Positions 59,565 to 64,000 of a stretch of 64,000 nucleotides of DNA are shown piece by piece (position 1 is the stretch's first letter; each line of letters begins with the position of its first letter). A program made the translations under genes and the position numbers. The DNA comes from Thermoplasmata archaeon (GTDB lineage Archaea > Thermoplasmatota > Thermoplasmata > Halarchaeoplasmatales > Halarchaeoplasmataceae), in the NCBI GenBank assembly GCA_003554965.1, contig PWHR01000085.1, forward strand, positions 62,001-126,000, given 5' to 3'. Below the pieces are notes generated by a model. The model made no database searches. It worked only from the letters and a program-made list of their open reading frames with translations, and was not told the DNA's origin.

Positions 59565-60998
59565 ATGGGAAATAAAGAGAAAGAACCTTACGAAAAAGTC
59601 GACTCGCAATACTACAGTGAGTGGTACAACGAGGTAGTTGAAAAGTCCGAGCTTACAGATAAAAGATATCCTGTCAAAGGTATGAATATTTGGAAACCCT
59701 ATGGTTGGGAGCTGATGTCCAACATAGATTCAAGGACGGAGAAACAAATGCGTGAAACAGGCCATCAAAAGGTAAAATTTCCACTATTGATTCCAGAGGA
59801 TGAATTTCAGAAGGAAGCAGATCACATAAAAGGCTTTGGTGACGAAGTTTATTGGGTAACTAGAGCTGGCAGCAATGAATTGGATATACCATTATTGCTT
59901 AGACCCACCAGCGAGACCGCAATGTATCCAGTTTTCGATCTTTGGATAAGATCTCATGCTGATCTACCTTTGAAGATTTTCCAGATGGTCAACGTCTTCA
60001 GATATGAGACCAAGCAGACGAGAGCTTTCACGAGGATGAGAGAGATACATTTCTTCGAGGCCCATACCTGTCACGAGACCGCAGAAGAGGCTGAAGAACA
60101 GATAAAAGAGGACTTAGAGATAATGGAGCAGTTGTCTAAAAAACTCTGTCTGCCCAATCTTGAATTGAAAAGGACTGAATGGGATAAGTTCCCAGGAGGA
60201 GAATACACAGTAGGAGTTGACTCGTTACTGCCCACAGGAAGACTCCTTCAGATCGCGGGCATACACCAGTATAAAACTAATTTTGCTGAAGCCTACGATA
60301 TAACTTACGAGGACGAAGAAGGAGAACACAGGCCCGTGCATCAAACTACCTACGGTATGTCCGCCAGATTGGTCGGAGCCATTATAGGGATCCATGGAGA
60401 CGAAAAAGGCATAGTTCTACCACCGGCGATAGCTCCTATTCAGGTCAGGATCATACCTATCACTTACGGTGACGAAGAAGATGAAATACTCAAATACTGC
60501 GCTGATCTAAAAGAAAATCTCGAATCAGCAGGTATCAGAGTAGATATAGATGATAGAGAAGATGAAAGACCCGGAAGTAAGTTCTACGAAGCGGAGATGA
60601 AAGGTATTCCTTTGAGAATTGATGTCGGCTCTAACGAGTTAGAAGACGAAAGCATCACTTTGGTCAGAAGAGACGAAGGTGAAAAGAGAGAGTATTCCAT
60701 CGAAGGTCTTGTTGAAACGATTGAAAAAGAGATGGAAAATATGGAAGAAGATATGTACAGAAAAGCTGAGGAATTCCTTTACGATAACATCGTGGATGCT
60801 GAAGATATAGCAGATATCACGGAAGAGAAAGTGTACAGGATAGGCTGGTGCGGAGATCGCGAATGTGGTCAGAATATAGAAGAAAGAACGGACAGACACA
60901 TTTTAGGCACTCTTTACGAAGGAGAGGAATTCGAAAGAGGGTGTTTGAACTGCGGGGACGAAAACGCTGATGCAGCCTACCTCTGCAAAAAAGAGTGA
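59565..60998 (+). CDS. proS: Prolyl-tRNA synthetase, archaeal/eukaryotic type
   Basis: Class II synthetase charging tRNA-Pro. The 477-residue protein has YSEWYNEVVEKSEL at the start and GHQKVKFPLLIPEDEF. Motif 2 is VFRYETKQTRAFTRMREIHF, shown as RYETKQTRAFTRMRE, and motif 3 lies in SARLVGAIIGIHGDEKG. The anticodon-binding domain contains DIDDREDERPGSKFYEAEMK-type residues (DDREDERPGSKF). The C-terminal zinc region has WCGDRECG and GCLNCGDENADAAYLC. The ATG at 59565 follows AGGTG by 6 bp; an in-frame GTG at 59556 is part of that site. Confidence 0.95.
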   Translation: MGNKEKEPYEKVDSQYYSEWYNEVVEKSELTDKRYPVKGMNIWKPYGWELMSNIDSRTEKQMRETGHQKVKFPLLIPEDEFQKEADHIKGFGDEVYWVTRAGSNELDIPLLLRPTSETAMYPVFDLWIRSHADLPLKIFQMVNVFRYETKQTRAFTRMREIHFFEAHTCHETAEEAEEQIKEDLEIMEQLSKKLCLPNLELKRTEWDKFPGGEYTVGVDSLLPTGRLLQIAGIHQYKTNFAEAYDITYEDEEGEHRPVHQTTYGMSARLVGAIIGIHGDEKGIVLPPAIAPIQVRIIPITYGDEEDEILKYCADLKENLESAGIRVDIDDREDERPGSKFYEAEMKGIPLRIDVGSNELEDESITLVRRDEGEKREYSIEGLVETIEKEMENMEEDMYRKAEEFLYDNIVDAEDIADITEEKVYRIGWCGDRECGQNIEERTDRHILGTLYEGEEFERGCLNCGDENADAAYLCKKE

Positions 60999-61019
60999 AC
61001 ACTCTTTCCTTTTTTATTT

Positions 61020-61220
61020 TCAATCTTCAACAGAATAAAGTAGGTATCCGAAGATACCGAATCCCACAAGCACTATTGTAACTGAGTAAACGCCCAGATC
61101 TGTCCAAGTACCGTGGAGTAGTGACCAGCCGAAGTAAAAAGCAACTCCCAGTGCCGCTAGAAAGGCGTATAACATACTGACCAGGTCTCGACTGAATAAT
61201 GAATTATCGTTCTCTACCAT
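61020..61220 (-). CDS. Small two-helix membrane protein
   Basis: A 66-residue hydrophobic protein with two predicted transmembrane segments, LVSMLYAFLAALGVAFYFGW and GVYSVTIVLVGFGIFGYLLY, joined by a short loop (HGTWTD). It is not a family I recognise. It converges on proS with 21 bp between stops and lies downstream of its own ATG at 61220. Residue composition and clean start/stop make it a likely real gene, but nothing indicates a role. Confidence 0.6.
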   Translation of the reverse strand: MVENDNSLFSRDLVSMLYAFLAALGVAFYFGWSLLHGTWTDLGVYSVTIVLVGFGIFGYLLYSVED

Positions 61221-61277
61221 GATAGGTCAGATACAATAAAGTTTTATTAAAAGCTTTTCCCCTCCCCATATCAAAGC

Positions 61278-62702
61278 TCATTTTGCCTTTTTCAGATGTA
61301 TAACGAACTTTGCCCCTCCAAGTTCAGAATCTTTTAATTCGATTTCTCCGTCATAACTCCTGATGAGCATCTTCACCAAAAACAACCCTAATCCGGTGCC
61401 TCTCTCTTTTTGAGTGGTGAAACCCTTCTTGAATACTTTTTCTTTTTCCTTATCGGATATACCTCTACCATCATCTTCCACTGTATAGATAACCTCGTCA
61501 TCTTTTATGATCCGAGATATCTTTATTTTTTCTCCATTAGAGTGGTGGATTGAGTTCTCGATCACGTTGGAGAAAACCTCTTTCAATAGGGGACCAGCCT
61601 CGACTATATGTCTTTTAGAAGGATATTCGGTATGTATATCTATCCCATAATCTTTTGCCAGTTCCTTATTCATATCGATGGCGTCACGGAGCTTTTGGGT
61701 TACATTTACTGGTTCTCTCTTTTCTTCTTCGGCTTTTAAAAGCAAATGTATCTTCTTGATCAGATTCGTGCTCTGTTCTGTAGCTTTGAGGGCTTCGCTC
61801 ACGTACTTTTGGGTCTCTTCGCTGAGATCCTCCTCTCTTTCCAACAATTCTAAGTATCCTTTGATCACCTGGGTTTTGTTTCTAATATCGTGTCTCAAGA
61901 TAGAATGAAGCAGATCCTTCCGTTCTTCCGCCTTCTTTTTTTCCGATATGTCTTGAACGATTCCGATCGTACCCGAGATTTCACCGTCTTCCACAAAGTA
62001 GGGTGAAGCGTTGATCAGGACTTCGATAGATCTGCCATCTTTACAGATCAGCTCACTTTCATAAACTTCATATCCTTTATCCCTTGATTTTGTCTTCTCT
62101 TTTATCTTTTCATATTCTTCTGAAGTGGTCAATTCAGAGATGTTCATCCTCTTAAGCTCCTCCTTATCATAGCCTAACATCTCTGCAAAAGCGCTGTTCA
62201 CAAATTCCATGTAATCGTTCAAATCTGTTTTCACGATCCCCACCATCGAGGTCTCTATTAATGTTCTATACCTCTCCTCACTCGCTTTTACCTTCCTCTC
62301 CCACTTCTTTCTTTCATCGATATCGATGACGACTCCAGTGACTTTTTTGTAATCGTCTTCCTCTTCAGTTATAGCCCCAACATCCCGGAACCATTTGTAG
62401 CTGCCGTCTTTTTTCTCTATACGATATTCGACTTCATACCGCTCCTCTTTTCCATCGAGATGGTCACGCATGTGCTGCATAGCCTTATCATGGTCGTCGG
62501 GATGAAGTAACTCTGTGAAGTCTTCGTAATGTTCGAACTTTTCGGGAGGATATCCGAGCATCTCAGCTTTCCTTTGGTTGAACCGGATCTTACCAGAGGG
62601 TAGTTCCATCTCCCACCAGGCTAGATTTCCGGCTTTCATAGCATCCTCCAATCTTTTCTTATAAACGTTCAATATCTCTTCTTTTTCTTCTTCATCTTTC
62701 AT
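61278..62702 (-). CDS. PAS-PAS sensor histidine kinase
   Basis: A 474-residue soluble sensor kinase with no membrane helix. PAS 1 (about 15-135) has NQRKAEMLGYPPEKFEHYED and the PAC stretch RIEKKDGSYKWFRDVGAI. PAS 2 (about 140-255) has GIVKTDLNDYMEFVNSAFAE. The dimerisation/phosphoacceptor helix carries His271 in SILRHDIRNKTQVIKGYLE, the HDIRN form typical of archaeal kinases. The ATPase domain has an N box (FSNVIENSIHHSNG), G1 (VEDDGRGISD) and G2 (RGTGLGLFLVKML). A cytosolic redox, ligand or light signal is likely. It lies 75 bp downstream of a response regulator on the same strand, its probable partner. Confidence 0.92.
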   Translation of the reverse strand: MKDEEEKEEILNVYKKRLEDAMKAGNLAWWEMELPSGKIRFNQRKAEMLGYPPEKFEHYEDFTELLHPDDHDKAMQHMRDHLDGKEERYEVEYRIEKKDGSYKWFRDVGAITEEEDDYKKVTGVVIDIDERKKWERKVKASEERYRTLIETSMVGIVKTDLNDYMEFVNSAFAEMLGYDKEELKRMNISELTTSEEYEKIKEKTKSRDKGYEVYESELICKDGRSIEVLINASPYFVEDGEISGTIGIVQDISEKKKAEERKDLLHSILRHDIRNKTQVIKGYLELLEREEDLSEETQKYVSEALKATEQSTNLIKKIHLLLKAEEEKREPVNVTQKLRDAIDMNKELAKDYGIDIHTEYPSKRHIVEAGPLLKEVFSNVIENSIHHSNGEKIKISRIIKDDEVIYTVEDDGRGISDKEKEKVFKKGFTTQKERGTGLGLFLVKMLIRSYDGEIELKDSELGGAKFVIHLKKAK

Positions 62703-62777
62703 GTTTCCAACCCTTCTTATCTATCATACACTTTGTTGGGTTTATGTCAAATTTTGAGCCACCCACGAATGAATCTT

Positions 62778-63485
62778 TCACTTCACCTTTTCATATGATT
62801 CAGGAAAGACCCCCACCGTTATCACGTACTTGTTTTCGAATATCTGCACATCAATGATATTGATATTTCTCCTATTTTTCACCTGGAAAGAGAACTCGTT
62901 GAACTCATCGTTCGATTCGAATTCGAACATCATCTTCTCTTTTTCGAAATTTTCTGTAGGTTTTTCTGTTATCTTCTTCTGGAAAGCCTCGACATCTTTT
63001 ATGGCCTTCTCCACACGTTCCAGTTTAGAGGGTTCAGGCATCCCTTCAGATATCTTTCTAGCCCTCTCTCCTTCATCTTTTTCCTTCAACATCTTTTGGA
63101 TCGTCAAAAGTAGTTCGTCGGTATCCCAGGGTTTTTCGATATACTGATCTATATCAGCTTTGTTTATGGCTTCTTTAGCCACTTCCAGGTCACCCTGACC
63201 CGTTATCATGAACCTGAGAGTTTCTGGGGATTCTTCTCTGACCTTTTTCAGGAACTCGATGCCGTCCATCCTTGGCATCTTATAATCTGATAGAACGATA
63301 TCGAATACCGACTTCTTTATCTGCTTTAGACCGTATTCACCGTTGGTGGCTATAGTGATATTGTAATCCATCTTTTTAGCGGACTCTAAAGTCCTCTTAA
63401 GGAGTTTCAGTATCTGCGTCTCGTCATCGACTATGAGGACCTCGTATGTCTTTCCTACCGTTGGATCTTCTTTTTCTCTATTCAC
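62778..63485 (-). CDS. Response regulator with novel C-terminal domain
   Basis: A 235-residue response regulator. The receiver domain (about 13-135) has the acidic pair Asp20/Asp21 (LIVDDETQ), the phosphoacceptor Asp67 (IVLSDYKMPRMDG), Thr95 (MITGQGD) and Lys118 (YIEKPW), all expected residues. A helical linker (about 135-185) leads to a small domain ending FSFQVKNRRN, VQIFENKYVITVGVFPE. This is not a DNA-binding output I know; it looks like a short beta-rich protein-interaction domain. Partner kinase is probably the PAS-PAS kinase downstream. Confidence 0.88.
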   Translation of the reverse strand: MNREKEDPTVGKTYEVLIVDDETQILKLLKRTLESAKKMDYNITIATNGEYGLKQIKKSVFDIVLSDYKMPRMDGIEFLKKVREESPETLRFMITGQGDLEVAKEAINKADIDQYIEKPWDTDELLLTIQKMLKEKDEGERARKISEGMPEPSKLERVEKAIKDVEAFQKKITEKPTENFEKEKMMFEFESNDEFNEFSFQVKNRRNINIIDVQIFENKYVITVGVFPESYEKVK

Positions 63486-63602
63486 AACTATAACTAAGGT
63501 CTAGAAGCTATAAAAAACTGTTGTCTTATATACTAAGATACTCAAAGGAAAACATCTAACCTTGTTCCACCCACATCTAAAATTAGTGTGGAGTTCTTCG
63601 TT
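63486..63602. other. Non-coding gap upstream of the response regulator
   Basis: With the broken frame, this is part of a 500 bp stretch without an intact gene. I see AT-rich sequence that would hold the response-regulator promoter (minus-strand TATA-like AAGACAACAGTTTTTTATAGC near 63508-63525, only partly fitting), and no repeats or RNA signatures. Confidence 0.3.
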
Positions 63603-63914
63603 CTAATCCGCCTGTTTTCTTCTAATGGTGTTCTTATGTACAACAACGATGAACTTGCTGTCAACTATTTGGAAACCTCCTCCTTCCATCTCGAACCAGC
63701 GGTTCTTGTCTTGGACATTGAAGTTGAACGGAAATTACTCCCCTAACTGCTCCACGGTTTGGACTCTGCGTTCACAAACAAGCTTCTTTCCTTCAGGTAG
63801 CAAGTGATACCTCAGATCGAAACGGGATGTTATTCTAACGGTTTTTCTATCCAACACTCCCGAAGATTGATAGATAAAGGTCTTATAATGATTTTTGTGA
63901 TAAATATCAATCAA
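63603..63914 (-). pseudogene. Broken reading frame with an in-frame TAA
   Basis: On the minus strand one frame runs from a TTG at 63914 (or a GTG at 63857) to TAG at 63603 but is interrupted by TAA at 63735-63737. The upstream half reads VLDRKTVRITSRFDLRYHL ... VCERRVQTVEQLGE. After the stop the same frame continues FPFNFNVQDKNRWFEMEGGG ... FQIVDSKFIVVVHKN. Protein-like codon use on both sides and the absence of any other frame suggest a gene split by one point mutation. The downstream half resembles the end of the response regulator at 62778 (F-x-F-x-V ... K-Y/F-x-I-x-V). It may also be two small genes or chance. Confidence 0.4.
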
Positions 63915-63983
63915 CGACGTTGGGAAGAGATAACAAAGTTATTAATACCTAAAAAGAATTAATCAGAGTGAGGTTGAAGAATT

Positions 63984-64000
63984 ATGAATCCATCTCGGAC
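63984..64000 (+). CDS. Possible gene start at the right edge
   Basis: ATG at 63984 follows GAGGTTGAAG and begins MNPSR; the frame is open to the window edge, six codons later. A TATA-like TTATTAATACC near 63938-63948 is about 40 bp upstream. Too short to assign. Confidence 0.3.

Noticed and set aside
63735-63737. Recoded stop (selenocysteine or pyrrolysine)
   Set aside because: The codon is TAA, which neither system uses, and no SECIS-like hairpin follows.

Overview
This is an AT-rich archaeal chromosome segment. The evidence is direct. It carries archaeal-type DnaG, aRF1, aIF5B, EF-1alpha, LSm, prefoldin alpha, FtsY, archaeal SAM synthetase, ProS with a C-terminal zinc region, and ribosomal proteins L15e, L18a/LX, L37e and S10. 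Many genes have AGGTG/GGAGGT ribosome binding sites or start close behind a TATA box with almost no leader. The EF-1alpha GTPase domain has the short euryarchaeal form (GVMAQTREH) rather than the longer crenarchaeal/eukaryotic insert. Together with a heliorhodopsin of the kind known from Thermoplasmata, this points to a euryarchaeon, perhaps in or near Thermoplasmatota. That placement is inference. Proteins are strongly acidic, which would fit a salty habitat. No methanogenesis genes are visible.

Layout. 1-11.6 kb: end of a SpoU-type RNA methylase, an orphan tungsten aldehyde:ferredoxin oxidoreductase, homoserine dehydrogenase, a TPR protein, DnaG behind a possible structured leader, PPDK, and an overlapping three-gene operon (type-II PLP enzyme, DUF1611/DgcN-like protein, GNAT). 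11.7-15.8 kb: a membrane/zinc-ribbon protein and a large PKD-type surface protein flank a roughly 220 bp array of consecutive small hairpins with no coding capacity. This array is the most unusual thing in the window. 15.8-29.7 kb is dominated by translation and protein targeting: ArgS, aRF1 (with GGF in place of GGQ), tRNA-Lys, a minimal Xer recombinase, an M20 peptidase, SAM synthetase, aIF5B, NOG1, L15e, LX, prefoldin and FtsY.

29.8-36.1 kb is one plus-strand type IV pilus-like operon with two GspE/FlaI ATPases, two TadC/FlaJ membrane proteins and a pilin-like protein. 36.2-42.7 kb: L37e, LSm, heliorhodopsin, a carbamoyltransferase, a PQQ-type propeller, an AstE-like hydrolase and a RecJ-like DHH nuclease. 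42.8-50.2 kb: a wHTH-STAND-TPR protein, an AIR-synthase/HypE-like protein, ThiE, ThiL, a GNAT, EF-1alpha and S10. 50.3-58.4 kb, minus strand: a Mrr-like/TPR/coiled-coil protein, a PfkB kinase, a TRAM protein, and a cobalamin uptake and adenosylation cluster (btuD, btuC, btuF, cobO). 58.5-64 kb: a PflX-like radical SAM protein, ProS, a small membrane protein, a PAS-PAS histidine kinase, a response regulator, a broken reading frame and the start of one more gene.

Convergent genes are packed very tightly (2 to about 50 bp apart). Apart from the hairpin array, the dnaG leader and the last 500 bp, almost nothing is non-coding.
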